A stretch of 64,000 bases of DNA from NCBI GenBank assembly GCA_030651895.1, contig JAUSBR010000010.1, positions 124,001 to 188,000 on the forward strand, written 5' to 3'. Positions 27,502-38,465 of the stretch are shown here, piece by piece. Below the pieces are notes generated by a model. It saw only the letters and a program-made list of their open reading frames with translations, was not told where the DNA came from and did no database searches. The stretch's first letter is position 1, and every line of letters starts with the position of its first letter. The position numbers were made by a program, and so were the translations under genes. The DNA comes from Sideroxyarcus sp. Lineage in GTDB: Bacteria > Pseudomonadota > Gammaproteobacteria > Burkholderiales > Gallionellaceae.

Positions 27502-30500
27502 TTGCGTCTTGCACATATAAAGTTAGCCGGTTTCAAGTCCTTCGTTGATCCCACCCTTATCTCGCTGCCCGGGCAGTTGGTGGGCATCGTCGGTCCGAAC
27601 GGCTGCGGCAAATCCAACGTCATCGACGCCTTGCGCTGGGTGCTGGGAGAGTCCCGCGCCTCGGCGCTGCGCGGCGAATCCATGCAGGACGTGATCTTCA
27701 ACGGCGCCGGTACGCGCAAGCCGGTGGCCCGCGCCAGCGTCGAACTGGTGTTCGATAACTCGCTGGGCAAGGTCGGCGGGCAGTGGGCGACCTACGCCGA
27801 GATCTCCATCAAACGCGTCCTTCAGCGCGATGGCGACTCCAGCTACTACATCAATAATCAATCTGTGCGCCGCAAGGACATCACCGACATCTTCCTCGGC
27901 ACCGGCGTTGGCGCGCGTGCCTACGCTATCATCGAACAGGGCATGATCTCGCGCATCATCGAGGCCAAGCCCGAAGAGCTGCGCGTATTCCTCGAAGAAG
28001 CGGCAGGCGTGTCGAAATACCGCGACCGTCGCCGCGAGACCGAATTGCGTCTGGGCGACACACGCGACAACCTGTTGCGCGTCAGCGACATCCTGCAGGA
28101 ACTCGACAAACAACTGGTGCACCTGGGCGGTCAAGCCGAGGTGGCCAAGACTTACCGCGAGCTGGAGGCAAGACGCGAGACCACGCAAAAACTGCTGTGG
28201 CTGGTGAACAAGCAGGAAGCCGAAGCGCGCCGTGTGCGTATGGCGCAACAGGTCGAGAAGACCAAGAACGACTTGGAAGCCGAGATCGCCAAGCTGCGCG
28301 AAGTGGAAGCCAAGCAGGAGACCGCGCGCAGCGAGCATTTTGGCCAATCCGATGCGCTGCACGCCAAGCAGGGCGAGTTGTATGCGAGCAATGCCGAAGT
28401 GTTGCGCCTGGAACAGCAGATCGCCTTCATCACCGAACAACGCAACCGCTTGGCGCAACAGATCCAGAACGGCGAACGCCAGATCGCACAGCAGCAGACC
28501 CAGCTGCAGGGCCTGCGCACGCTACGCACGCACTGGCAGCAGCAACAGGAAGATGCCGCCATACGCGTGGCGACCTGCGAGAACCGCAGCGAAGTCGAGG
28601 CGCAGAGTCTGCCGCAGGTGGAAGAGGCTGCACGCGTGGCGCAGGAACGCCTGAACTCGATGCAGCGCGAGCAGATGCTGATCCAGCAGCAATTGCAGAT
28701 ATTCGAGACCCAGCGCGGCCATGTGCAGGGCAACGTGCAGCAACTGGAAAGCCGCCGCTCGCGCCTGATGCTGGAACGCGACAACCTGCCGCAGACCGAT
28801 ATGGAGTTGCTGGAGCAGAACCAGCAGCAACTGGCCGAGATGCAGGCAGAGTACGAGATGCAGCAGCAGCAGTTGGCGGAATTGCAGGAACGCCTGCCGC
28901 TGGCCGATGCCGAGCGTCGCAAGCAGCGCGATGCGGTGCAGGTTCTGGAGCGGCAGTTGGCGCAGACCGAAGCGCGCCTGCATGCCTTGCAGCAATTGCA
29001 GGCGCAGCTCGACAACGACAAGAACCTGAAAGCTTGGTTGACGCAGCACCAGTTGGATAACGCGCCGCGCCTGTGGCAATCCATCCGCATCGAGCAAGGG
29101 TGGGAAGACGCGCTGGAAGCGGTGTTGCGCGAACGCATCAACGCGCTGGCGCTGCCGCGCCTGGAAGATGCGGCCAGTTGGAGCGATGCGCCCCCCGCCA
29201 AACTGGCGGTGTATGCGGCGGATGGTTCGCGTTCGAACCAGACTGCGTCGCAGTCCGGCCTGACCCCGCTGGCCAACTACGTGCGCTGCCAGGATGCACA
29301 GGCGACAGCGGTCGTGTCCGACTGGCTGTCCGGTGTGTTCGCGGTGGGCAGTTTGAACGAAGCGATGAGCCTGCGCGGCAATTTGGCAGCGGGGGCATGG
29401 CTGGTGACGGCACAGGGCCACCTGGTCGGCGCGCACAGCGTCCTGTTCCATGCGCCGGACAGCCAATTGCACGGCGTGCTGGCCCGCCAGCGCGAGATCG
29501 AAGCATTGCAGCAGGAAGCGCAGCAGCGCCGTGAAGCACTGGAGCAGGGCAAGCAGCAGTCGGCGCAGGCAGAAGAGATGTACCAATCCGTCTACGCACG
29601 TATCGCGCCGATGCGCAGTTCCACCACTGATCTGCAACAACGCCAGCACGGCTTGCAGATGCAGATCCTGAAACTGACCCAGGCCAACGAGCGCACGCAG
29701 GAACGCAACGTGCAGATCGCGCAGGAGTTGGAAGAACTGGCCGAGCGCGTGAACAACGAGCAGCGCCAGATGCAGGAGATAGCCGAGCAGATGGATATCC
29801 AGCGCGAGAAGCTGTTGTCGCAGCAGATGGAAAGCGATCAGGCGCGGCAGCAATCCGGCACCCAGGACAACCTGTTGCGCGAACAGCGCGACCGTGCGCA
29901 GAAGGCGCAGCACGAATTGCAGGAAGCGCGATTCTTCGCCAAGACCTGTGCGGAGAAGCTCGCCGATCTGGAACAGAACCTGAAACAGCAGGGAGAGACG
30001 CTGACGCAATTGGAAGAGGCGCTGGCGCACAGCCGCAACGAACAGGCGAACCTGAGCGAGGGCGACGCGGACCAGCAATTGCAGGGAGCGCTGCAGCAGC
30101 GCCAGGTGCATGAACAGGCGCTGGCCGAAGCACGCAATATTCTGGAGAACGCCACGCTGAACCTGAACCGCATGGAACAGGAGCGCATGGCCTGTGAGCA
30201 GAAGCTGCACCCCTTGCGCGAGAAAGTGAGCGAGATCACGCTGAAAGAGCAGGAAGCGCGCATCCAGTACGAGCAGTGGGCGGAGCAGTTGCAGGGTGTG
30301 GACGAAGAGCCGCTGCTGCCGCTGATCGAAGGCGCCAAGGCGGGCGGACTGCAGAACGAATTGACGCGTCTTGCTAACGAGATCACGGCGCTGGGCGCGG
30401 TGAACCTGGCAGCGCTGGAAGAATTGCAGACAGCGCAGGAACGCAAGACCTATCTCGATGCACAGGCAAAAGACCTGAACGAGGCGATCGAGACCCTGGA

Positions 30501-31035
30501 AGACGCGATACGCCGCATCGACAAGGAATCACGCGACCTGCTGATGGCGACCTATGACGAGGTGAACCGCCATCTGTCCGAACTGTTCCCTATCCTGTTC
30601 GGCGGCGGCGATGCGAAACTTGTGCTGACGGGCGATGAGATCCTCGATAGCGGCGTGCAGGTGATGGCGCATCCGCCGGGCAAGAAGAACGCATCCATCC
30701 ATCTGTTGTCCGGTGGCGAAAAGGCGCTGACGGCTATTTCACTGGTGTTCTCGCTGTTCCAGCTCAATCCGGCGCCGTTCTGCGTGCTGGACGAAGTGGA
30801 TGCGCCGCTGGACGATACCAATACCGAACGACTGTGCAAACTGATCCAGAAGATGTCCGAAAAGACCCAGTTCGTCTACATCAGTCACAACAAGATCACC
30901 ATGGAAATGGCGCATCAACTGATCGGGGTGACCATGCAGGAGCGCGGCGTCTCCAAGGTGGTGTCGGTGGATATCGAAGAGGCGATGAAGCTGAGCGAGG
31001 ACAGCGGCGGCAAGGCCGCTGTGGTTGCGGCCTAG
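27502..31035 (+). CDS. smc: Chromosome partition protein SMC
   Basis: A 1177-residue condensin ATPase that organises and segregates the chromosome. The N-terminal Walker A is GPNGCGKSN (31-39). Two long coiled-coil arms rich in Gln, Glu and Ala (about 170-500 and 660-1010) flank a hinge near 520-650. The C-terminal ABC signature HLLSGGEKAL, and Walker B F-C-V-L-D-E-V-D-A-P-L-D-D, complete the ATPase head. The start is TTG: the family begins M-R-L-x-x-I-K-L-x-G-F-K-S-F, and no ATG or GTG lies at that place. No scpA or scpB gene is in the window. Its TAG stop shares four bases with the TAG of the opposing gene. Confidence 0.96.
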   Translation: MRLAHIKLAGFKSFVDPTLISLPGQLVGIVGPNGCGKSNVIDALRWVLGESRASALRGESMQDVIFNGAGTRKPVARASVELVFDNSLGKVGGQWATYAEISIKRVLQRDGDSSYYINNQSVRRKDITDIFLGTGVGARAYAIIEQGMISRIIEAKPEELRVFLEEAAGVSKYRDRRRETELRLGDTRDNLLRVSDILQELDKQLVHLGGQAEVAKTYRELEARRETTQKLLWLVNKQEAEARRVRMAQQVEKTKNDLEAEIAKLREVEAKQETARSEHFGQSDALHAKQGELYASNAEVLRLEQQIAFITEQRNRLAQQIQNGERQIAQQQTQLQGLRTLRTHWQQQQEDAAIRVATCENRSEVEAQSLPQVEEAARVAQERLNSMQREQMLIQQQLQIFETQRGHVQGNVQQLESRRSRLMLERDNLPQTDMELLEQNQQQLAEMQAEYEMQQQQLAELQERLPLADAERRKQRDAVQVLERQLAQTEARLHALQQLQAQLDNDKNLKAWLTQHQLDNAPRLWQSIRIEQGWEDALEAVLRERINALALPRLEDAASWSDAPPAKLAVYAADGSRSNQTASQSGLTPLANYVRCQDAQATAVVSDWLSGVFAVGSLNEAMSLRGNLAAGAWLVTAQGHLVGAHSVLFHAPDSQLHGVLARQREIEALQQEAQQRREALEQGKQQSAQAEEMYQSVYARIAPMRSSTTDLQQRQHGLQMQILKLTQANERTQERNVQIAQELEELAERVNNEQRQMQEIAEQMDIQREKLLSQQMESDQARQQSGTQDNLLREQRDRAQKAQHELQEARFFAKTCAEKLADLEQNLKQQGETLTQLEEALAHSRNEQANLSEGDADQQLQGALQQRQVHEQALAEARNILENATLNLNRMEQERMACEQKLHPLREKVSEITLKEQEARIQYEQWAEQLQGVDEEPLLPLIEGAKAGGLQNELTRLANEITALGAVNLAALEELQTAQERKTYLDAQAKDLNEAIETLEDAIRRIDKESRDLLMATYDEVNRHLSELFPILFGGGDAKLVLTGDEILDSGVQVMAHPPGKKNASIHLLSGGEKALTAISLVFSLFQLNPAPFCVLDEVDAPLDDTNTERLCKLIQKMSEKTQFVYISHNKITMEMAHQLIGVTMQERGVSKVVSVDIEEAMKLSEDSGGKAAVVAA

Positions 31036-31484
31036 TTGCAGTTTGTGCTGACCGCCTTGTTTGCCTCCTCCAGACGTTGGGCGCGCGCGTCATCATCAAG
31101 GACAGTGCGCTCTCCCTTTTCATCATAAGTGACCAGACGAGTACCTTCTTCGATGGAGCGAAGCATTTGCCGCGCGGCATCGCAGTTACGCTTCTTTGTT
31201 TCAGACTCTGCAACCTGCTGGGATTTTTTCTGAGCAGCCTCATCTTTTTCCAGCCTGGACTTTTTCAAGTCAGCTTCCCGTTCTGCGATGTTTTTTGGTG
31301 AGTAACTGGTCGGGGCTTCTGCTTGTCCTTTTCCTGAGATATTCCGAACAGATTCAGATTTCACATCGGGAGGTCGAGTGTCCGAGTAATGCACTTTACC
31401 TTCCGAATCAACCCATTTGTTCAGTTCGGCATTGGCGTTCAGAGCGGTTATCGCAATTGCGATAGTAAAAAAAAGTCGTTTCAT
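31032..31484 (-). CDS. Exported DUF4124-domain protein
   Basis: A 150-residue protein with a signal peptide (MKRLFFTIAIAITALNANA), then a DUF4124 segment seen as L-N-K-W-V-D-S-E-G-K-V-H-Y-S-D-T-R-P-P. The rest is charged and helical, with two cysteines near residues 105 and 149. DUF4124 domains are common in secreted or periplasmic proteins of Gammaproteobacteria and Betaproteobacteria, and their role is not known. It is tail-to-tail with smc, overlapping its stop by four bases (CTAG on both strands). Confidence 0.8.
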   Translation of the reverse strand: MKRLFFTIAIAITALNANAELNKWVDSEGKVHYSDTRPPDVKSESVRNISGKGQAEAPTSYSPKNIAEREADLKKSRLEKDEAAQKKSQQVAESETKKRNCDAARQMLRSIEEGTRLVTYDEKGERTVLDDDARAQRLEEANKAVSTNCN

Positions 31485-31620
31485 GATGTCCTCCGAAAAT
31501 GACTTTCGCGAAACTAGCTGTTAATTTGTCCCGCGTCAATTTATGATAGCGCCCGAGTTTTATGCCTGCCTCCCGAATTCGGAGGCTATGCAACGACAAC
31601 CAGCGGAGTAGCAAGCCGAA

Positions 31621-32286
31621 ATGTCACACATACAAACGCCGGCAAATATCGACCAGGATTACTATCTGGTCGATAGGAACCAGGATCTGGTGCTCAGGTT
31701 GTTCCGCTCGTATTACCGGGCGCACCAGAATTCGGGGAAGCTGTTTGACGACTTCCCCGATTTCTTCCTGGTCAAGCCCATCGTGCTTAAAGATGTCGAT
31801 CTGGTGACCCGAGCCTCCGACAAACTCATCCTCGACGATTGCATCCACCGCGCACAGGAACGCAAAGGCTACATCGGTGTCAGCAAGCGCATGAACCCGA
31901 AATTGAAGTACTACTGGTTGGAACTGACCGTGCTGCCTTTCGTGCTGGGCGATTCGGTGACCGAGAACAATAAGAGCGAATTCTTCTATGTCCTCAGCAA
32001 TTTCATCGAGTACACCAAGCAACACCCCAAGACCTATGGCGATATCACTGCCGAGATCGATTCGGACAAGGACCTGGCTCTGATGCTTAAGGAGATCAAC
32101 AAGCAAGGCGACCACTTGCGCCAGTTGATCCCGATCTACCCGCAGGAGATGCTGGTGCACTTCAATCCAAACTGGCCGATCAGCGAGGTGAACAAGCTGC
32201 TGATGACCCTGAAGGACAATGACCAGAGCTGGTGTGAGGTCTTTTTCGAATATCTGATCTATGTGATGGGCAGAAAGGGTAAGTAG
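31621..32286 (+). CDS. Unknown soluble protein
   Basis: A 221-residue protein that I do not recognise. It has no signal peptide or membrane span, is rich in aromatic residues and charged amino acids, and has one Cys in a possible helix (L-D-D-C-I-H-R-A-Q). The frame is long and uninterrupted with codon use like its neighbours, so it is a genuine gene. It lies upstream of the guaB promoter and is preceded by an imperfect inverted repeat (GCCTCC at 31568-31573 and GGAGGC at 31581-31586). Confidence 0.7.
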   Translation: MSHIQTPANIDQDYYLVDRNQDLVLRLFRSYYRAHQNSGKLFDDFPDFFLVKPIVLKDVDLVTRASDKLILDDCIHRAQERKGYIGVSKRMNPKLKYYWLELTVLPFVLGDSVTENNKSEFFYVLSNFIEYTKQHPKTYGDITAEIDSDKDLALMLKEINKQGDHLRQLIPIYPQEMLVHFNPNWPISEVNKLLMTLKDNDQSWCEVFFEYLIYVMGRKGK

Positions 32287-32294
32287 GGCAATAG

Positions 32295-33812
<1,518 letters not shown>

Positions 33813-33813
33813 G

Positions 33814-33837
33814 AAAGGCGGAGCAATCCGCCTTTTT
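33814..33837 (+). terminator. Intrinsic terminator between guaB and guaA
   Basis: A 9-base stem (33814-33822 with 33827-33835) closed by a GCAA tetraloop and ended by five T. It is a full Rho-independent terminator only two bases after the guaB stop. Since guaA follows 17 bases later with no evident promoter, it may work as a partial terminator that sets guaA lower than guaB. Confidence 0.85.
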
Positions 33838-33853
33838 CATTACTATCCCCGCC

Positions 33854-35434
33854 ATGCATAAAAAGATACTCATCCTCGATTTCGGTTCCCAGTACACCCA
33901 ACTCATTGCCCGCCGCGTGCGCGAGACGCATGTTTATTGCGAACTGCACCCGTGGGACATGAGCGAGGCGGACATTCGGGCTTTCGATCCGGCAGGCATC
34001 ATCCTGTCGGGTGGACCGAATTCCGTTTATGAGGAAGAGACGCCGAAAGCGCCGCAAGTTGTGTTCGATCTGAAGGTGCCGGTGTTCGGTATCTGCTACG
34101 GCATGCAGACTATGGCAGCCCAGTTGGGCGGCAAGGTCGAGAGCGGCAAGGTGCGCGAGTTCGGTTATGCCGAGATCCGCGCGCAGGGGCACTCAAAACT
34201 GTTTGACGGTATCCAGGACAAGACCAATGCCCAGGGGCACGGCCTGCTCGATGTGTGGATGAGCCATGGCGACAAGGTGACGGCTCTCCCGTCCGGATTT
34301 ACTGCGATCGCTTCCAACGAAGCTACACCGTTCGCCGCCATGGCAGACGAGGCGCGCCGCTATTACGCGGTGCAGTTCCATCCAGAAGTCACCCACACCT
34401 ATCAGGGCAAGGCCATCATCGGCCGTTTCGTACACGACATCTGCGGTTGCGGCCAGGACTGGAATATGCCGGACTATATCGCCGAAGCAGTGACGAAGAT
34501 CAAGGCGCAGGTCGGCAAGGATGAAGTCATCCTAGGCCTGTCCGGCGGCGTGGACTCTTCTGTGGCGGCGGCGCTGATCCATCGCGCCATCGGCGACCAG
34601 TTGACCTGCGTGTTCGTGGATAACGGCCTGCTCCGTTTGCACGAAGGCGAGCAGGTGATGGAGACCTTCGGCAAGAATATGCACATGAAGGTCATCCATG
34701 TGGATGCCAGCGGCGAATTCATGAAACACCTCACGGGTGTCACCGATCCCGAGCAAAAGCGCAAGGTCATCGGGCGCGAGTTCGTCGAAGTGTTCCAGCG
34801 CGAATCCGCCAAGCTCAAACAGGCCAAGTGGCTGGCCCAGGGCACCATCTATCCGGATGTGATCGAATCGGCCGGTGCCAAGACCAAGAAGGCGCATGCC
34901 ATCAAATCGCACCACAATGTCGGCGGACTGCCCGAGTCCATGCATTTGAAACTGCTGGAGCCCTTGCGCGAACTGTTCAAGGACGAAGTGCGCGAATTGG
35001 GTGTGGCACTCGGTCTGCCTGCCGACATGGTGTACCGCCATCCCTTCCCCGGTCCCGGTCTGGGCGTACGTATCCTCGGCGAAGTGAAGCGCGAGTATGC
35101 CGAACTGCTGCGCCGCGCCGATGCGATCTTCATCGAGGAATTGCGCAACACCAAGGATGCCGACGGCAAGAGTTGGTACGACAAGACCTCGCAGGCCTTC
35201 ACCGTGTTTCTGCCGGTGAAATCGGTTGGTGTGATGGGTGACGGCCGCACTTACGAATGGGTCGTCAGTTTGCGCGCTGTGCAGACACAGGACTTCATGA
35301 CCGCACACTGGGCGCACCTGCCTTACGAGCTGCTGGGCAAAGTGTCCAACCGGATCATCAACGAAGTGCGCGGCATCAACCGTGTGGTGTACGACATCTC
35401 CGGCAAGCCGCCCGCCACCATCGAGTGGGAGTGA
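33854..35434 (+). CDS. guaA: GMP synthase (glutamine-hydrolysing)
   Basis: Aminates XMP to GMP with glutamine and ATP. The 526-residue protein has an N-terminal class I glutamine amidotransferase with nucleophile C81 (G-I-C-Y-G-M-Q) and the His/Glu pair in F-H-P-E-V-T-H-T. The ATP-pyrophosphatase P-loop is L-S-G-G-V-D-S-S, and the C-terminal dimerisation domain contains the H-P-F-P-G-P-G-L-G motif. It is 41 bases downstream of guaB and is followed by a c-di-GMP protein after 43 bases, without a terminator between them. Confidence 0.97.
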   Translation: MHKKILILDFGSQYTQLIARRVRETHVYCELHPWDMSEADIRAFDPAGIILSGGPNSVYEEETPKAPQVVFDLKVPVFGICYGMQTMAAQLGGKVESGKVREFGYAEIRAQGHSKLFDGIQDKTNAQGHGLLDVWMSHGDKVTALPSGFTAIASNEATPFAAMADEARRYYAVQFHPEVTHTYQGKAIIGRFVHDICGCGQDWNMPDYIAEAVTKIKAQVGKDEVILGLSGGVDSSVAAALIHRAIGDQLTCVFVDNGLLRLHEGEQVMETFGKNMHMKVIHVDASGEFMKHLTGVTDPEQKRKVIGREFVEVFQRESAKLKQAKWLAQGTIYPDVIESAGAKTKKAHAIKSHHNVGGLPESMHLKLLEPLRELFKDEVRELGVALGLPADMVYRHPFPGPGLGVRILGEVKREYAELLRRADAIFIEELRNTKDADGKSWYDKTSQAFTVFLPVKSVGVMGDGRTYEWVVSLRAVQTQDFMTAHWAHLPYELLGKVSNRIINEVRGINRVVYDISGKPPATIEWE

Positions 35435-35477
35435 TTCCAGGCATTGCTGCGGTGTGGATGAATCACTGAGAACGGAC

Positions 35478-38444
35478 ATGCATCCATTCGCAATCTATCG
35501 CTGGTCGGATATTCCCAAACTGCTGATACTGGCAGTGCTGTATGCGCTGCTTATCCTGCTCGTCCTTTCCTATCTGACTACGGACGGAAACATCTCGCCG
35601 GTCTGGCTGCCTAGCGGATTGGGATTGGCTGCCCTGCTGCTGCTAGGGAAGAGATACTGGCCCGGGATATTCATCGGCGCGTTGGCAGCCTATCTGTTAG
35701 TGGACCGTTCGCTCACGGTTTCATTTTTTATTGCAGCCAGTAATGTCATCGAACCGTTGCTCGCGCTCTGGCTGCTTTCGCTTCCCAAACGCTTCGATCC
35801 GCAATTGCGGGATCCCCGGGACTACCTCTGGCTGATCCTGATCGGTACCTTCGTGGCCATGCTGTCGGCCAGCATCGGTATCGTCACTTTGTCGGTGGCG
35901 GGCATGTTGCCAGCGGAAGCGGTCATGGCTGGCTGGATGCACTGGTGGCGGGGGAATCTGTTCGGCATCGGACTGGTCACGCCATTCCTGCTGATCTGGC
36001 GCTATCTGCCGGCGGGTTGGTGGCGAGGAAAGGGTAGAGGGGTGGAGACGGTGCTGTTTGTCGCCTCATCGTTCCTGACCAGCATGGTCGCTTTTCACGG
36101 CTGGACGCTCGGCATGTTCCTGGATGTTCCGCTCGGCTATCTGATGTTCCTGTTCGTGCTCTGGGGAGCGCTGCGTTTCGGCCGCCACGGCGTCATGCTG
36201 ATCCTGTTGCTGTCAGCGTTACAAGGCGTGCTGGGCGCACTGGATGGTGTCGGTTTCTTTGCTTCGGACATCGCCACCGGTCTGGCCAATTTCTGGCTCT
36301 ATATGATGAGCCTGACTTTCGTCGGCATCGTGCTGGCGACCAGCATACGGCAGCAACGGGATGATGCGGAAGCGCTGAGCGAGAGCAAATCGACTTTGCA
36401 TGCCATCCTCGACCATGCGCCGGTGGGTATCTGGTTCGTCGGTGTCGATGGGCGCTATCGCTTCGTCAATAAGCGGTTCTGTGATGCGGTCGGTATTCAG
36501 GAAACCGCATTCCTTTTGACCGAGAACCTGCGCGAAGTGATGGGGGATGAGGCGGCGGCGAGCTGTCTGGCTTCGGATAAGGCCAGCATGGCGCAGGATG
36601 AACCCTATATCTCCATCGAGGTGTTTCCGTTGGCGGACGGCAAACTGCACCAGTTGGAAATCACCAAAGCCAAATTGCGCGATAGCAAGGGTGAGATGGT
36701 CGGTGTCATCGGGATCTCGGTGGACGTGACCGCGCGCAAGCAGGCCGAAGAGGCGCTGCGCGAGAGCGAGGCGCGCTGGAGTTTCGCGTTGGAGGGCGGC
36801 GGCGACTGCGTCTGGGACTGGAATCTGCAAAACAACGAGGTCTCGCTCTCCAAGGGCGGCAAAGCCATGTTTGGTTTTGCCGACGACGAGATCGGCAACA
36901 ACATGTCGGAATGGAACGCACGTGTGCATCCCGAGGATGTCACCCGTATGCTGCTGCAGGTCAGCGACTTCTTCCACAGCAAACAGGACAAGTTCGTCGC
37001 CGAGTACCGCGTGCGCTGCAAGGACGACAGCTGGAAATGGATACTTACGCGCGGCATGGTCTCGCACCGCAACGAAGACGGCCGGGTCATCCGCATGATC
37101 GGCACGCATACCGACCTGACCGAACGCAAGCAGGCCGAAGAGACCATCCAGCGTCAGGCACATTATGACGCGCTCACGCAATTGCCCAACCGCCGCCTGT
37201 TCCGCGATCGTCTGGAACAGACTATAAAGACAGCCAGACGCGACCATAGCGCCTTTGTCCTTATGCTCATCGATCTCGACCACTTCAAGGAGGTCAACGA
37301 CACGCTGGGGCACGATGCGGGCGATTTCCTGCTGGTGGATGCCGCGCAACGCCTGCTGCATTGCGTGCGCGAATCTGACACTGTGGCACGCATGGGCGGT
37401 GACGAATTCGTGGTGATCCTGCCGTATATCGATGATACGGCGAGCATAGAGCGTATCGCGCAGAAGATCATCGACAAGCTGGCTTCGCCTTTCCTGCTGG
37501 GCGAAGAGAAGGCCTTCATCTCCGCCAGCATCGGCATCACGCTCTATCCCAGCGATGCCGACAGCATGGAGACCCTGATGAAGAATGCCGATCAGGCCAT
37601 GTACGTCGCCAAGAACCTCGGCCGTAACCGCTTCAGCTATTTCACCCCGGCTTTGCAGGAGAAGGCGCAGCATCGCATGCGCCTGGTCAACGATCTGCGC
37701 GATGCGCTGTCGTCCAACCAGTTCGTGGTGTACTACCAGCCGATCATTGATCTGGCCACGGGTGACATCCACAAGGCCGAAGCGCTGATACGCTGGATGC
37801 ACCCCACGCGCGGCATGGTCAATCCCGCCGATTTCATCCCGCTCGCCGAGGAGACCGGCATGATCGTCGAGATCGGCGACTGGGTGTTGCGGCAGGCGAT
37901 GACCCAGGTGAAGCGCCTGCAGGCCAGCCACCACAAAGGCTTCCAGATCAGCGTCAACAAATCACCGGTGCAGTTCCACAAGGACAGTCCGCTGAAAGCG
38001 GAGGAGTGGTTGCAGGAACTGGAGCAGAACGGTCTGCATGCCAGCAGTCTGGTGGTCGAGATCACCGAAGGCGTGCTGCTGGACGACGATGGCAACGTCA
38101 AGGAGAGGTTGCTGGCATCGCGCGATGCGGGTATCCAGGTCGCGATAGACGATTTCGGCACCGGCTACTCCTCGCTGGCCTACCTGAAGAAATTCGACAT
38201 CGACTATCTGAAGATTGACCAGACTTTCGTCAACAACCTTGGAAATCATCCCGACGATATGGCACTATGCGAGGCAATCATCGTCATGGCACACAAGCTC
38301 GGACTGAAGGTCATCGCCGAAGGTGTCGAGACCGAGCAACAGCGCGATCTGCTGGTACAGGCCGGATGTGATTTTGCACAAGGGTTCCTGTTCTCCAGGC
38401 CGCTACCGGCCGCGGAACTGGAAAAGCTGCTTAGCAAACCGTAG
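35478..38444 (+). CDS. MASE1-PAS-PAS-GGDEF-EAL c-di-GMP protein
   Basis: A 988-residue membrane protein. Residues 15-290 form a MASE1 sensor of about eight spans. Two PAS domains follow (about 305-420 and 430-550). The GGDEF domain is intact (640-644) with inhibitory site R631-x-x-D634, and the EAL domain has EAL at 768-770 and D-D-F-G-T-G-Y-S-S-L. Both synthesis and breakdown of c-di-GMP look possible. The start at 35478 (MHPFAIYRWS) is chosen since the MASE1 spans begin directly after it; the frame is open upstream into guaA. It lies 43 bases behind guaA and may be expressed with it. Confidence 0.92.
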   Translation: MHPFAIYRWSDIPKLLILAVLYALLILLVLSYLTTDGNISPVWLPSGLGLAALLLLGKRYWPGIFIGALAAYLLVDRSLTVSFFIAASNVIEPLLALWLLSLPKRFDPQLRDPRDYLWLILIGTFVAMLSASIGIVTLSVAGMLPAEAVMAGWMHWWRGNLFGIGLVTPFLLIWRYLPAGWWRGKGRGVETVLFVASSFLTSMVAFHGWTLGMFLDVPLGYLMFLFVLWGALRFGRHGVMLILLLSALQGVLGALDGVGFFASDIATGLANFWLYMMSLTFVGIVLATSIRQQRDDAEALSESKSTLHAILDHAPVGIWFVGVDGRYRFVNKRFCDAVGIQETAFLLTENLREVMGDEAAASCLASDKASMAQDEPYISIEVFPLADGKLHQLEITKAKLRDSKGEMVGVIGISVDVTARKQAEEALRESEARWSFALEGGGDCVWDWNLQNNEVSLSKGGKAMFGFADDEIGNNMSEWNARVHPEDVTRMLLQVSDFFHSKQDKFVAEYRVRCKDDSWKWILTRGMVSHRNEDGRVIRMIGTHTDLTERKQAEETIQRQAHYDALTQLPNRRLFRDRLEQTIKTARRDHSAFVLMLIDLDHFKEVNDTLGHDAGDFLLVDAAQRLLHCVRESDTVARMGGDEFVVILPYIDDTASIERIAQKIIDKLASPFLLGEEKAFISASIGITLYPSDADSMETLMKNADQAMYVAKNLGRNRFSYFTPALQEKAQHRMRLVNDLRDALSSNQFVVYYQPIIDLATGDIHKAEALIRWMHPTRGMVNPADFIPLAEETGMIVEIGDWVLRQAMTQVKRLQASHHKGFQISVNKSPVQFHKDSPLKAEEWLQELEQNGLHASSLVVEITEGVLLDDDGNVKERLLASRDAGIQVAIDDFGTGYSSLAYLKKFDIDYLKIDQTFVNNLGNHPDDMALCEAIIVMAHKLGLKVIAEGVETEQQRDLLVQAGCDFAQGFLFSRPLPAAELEKLLSKP

Positions 38445-38465
38445 TTCCTGATTCCAGGCGGGGCC

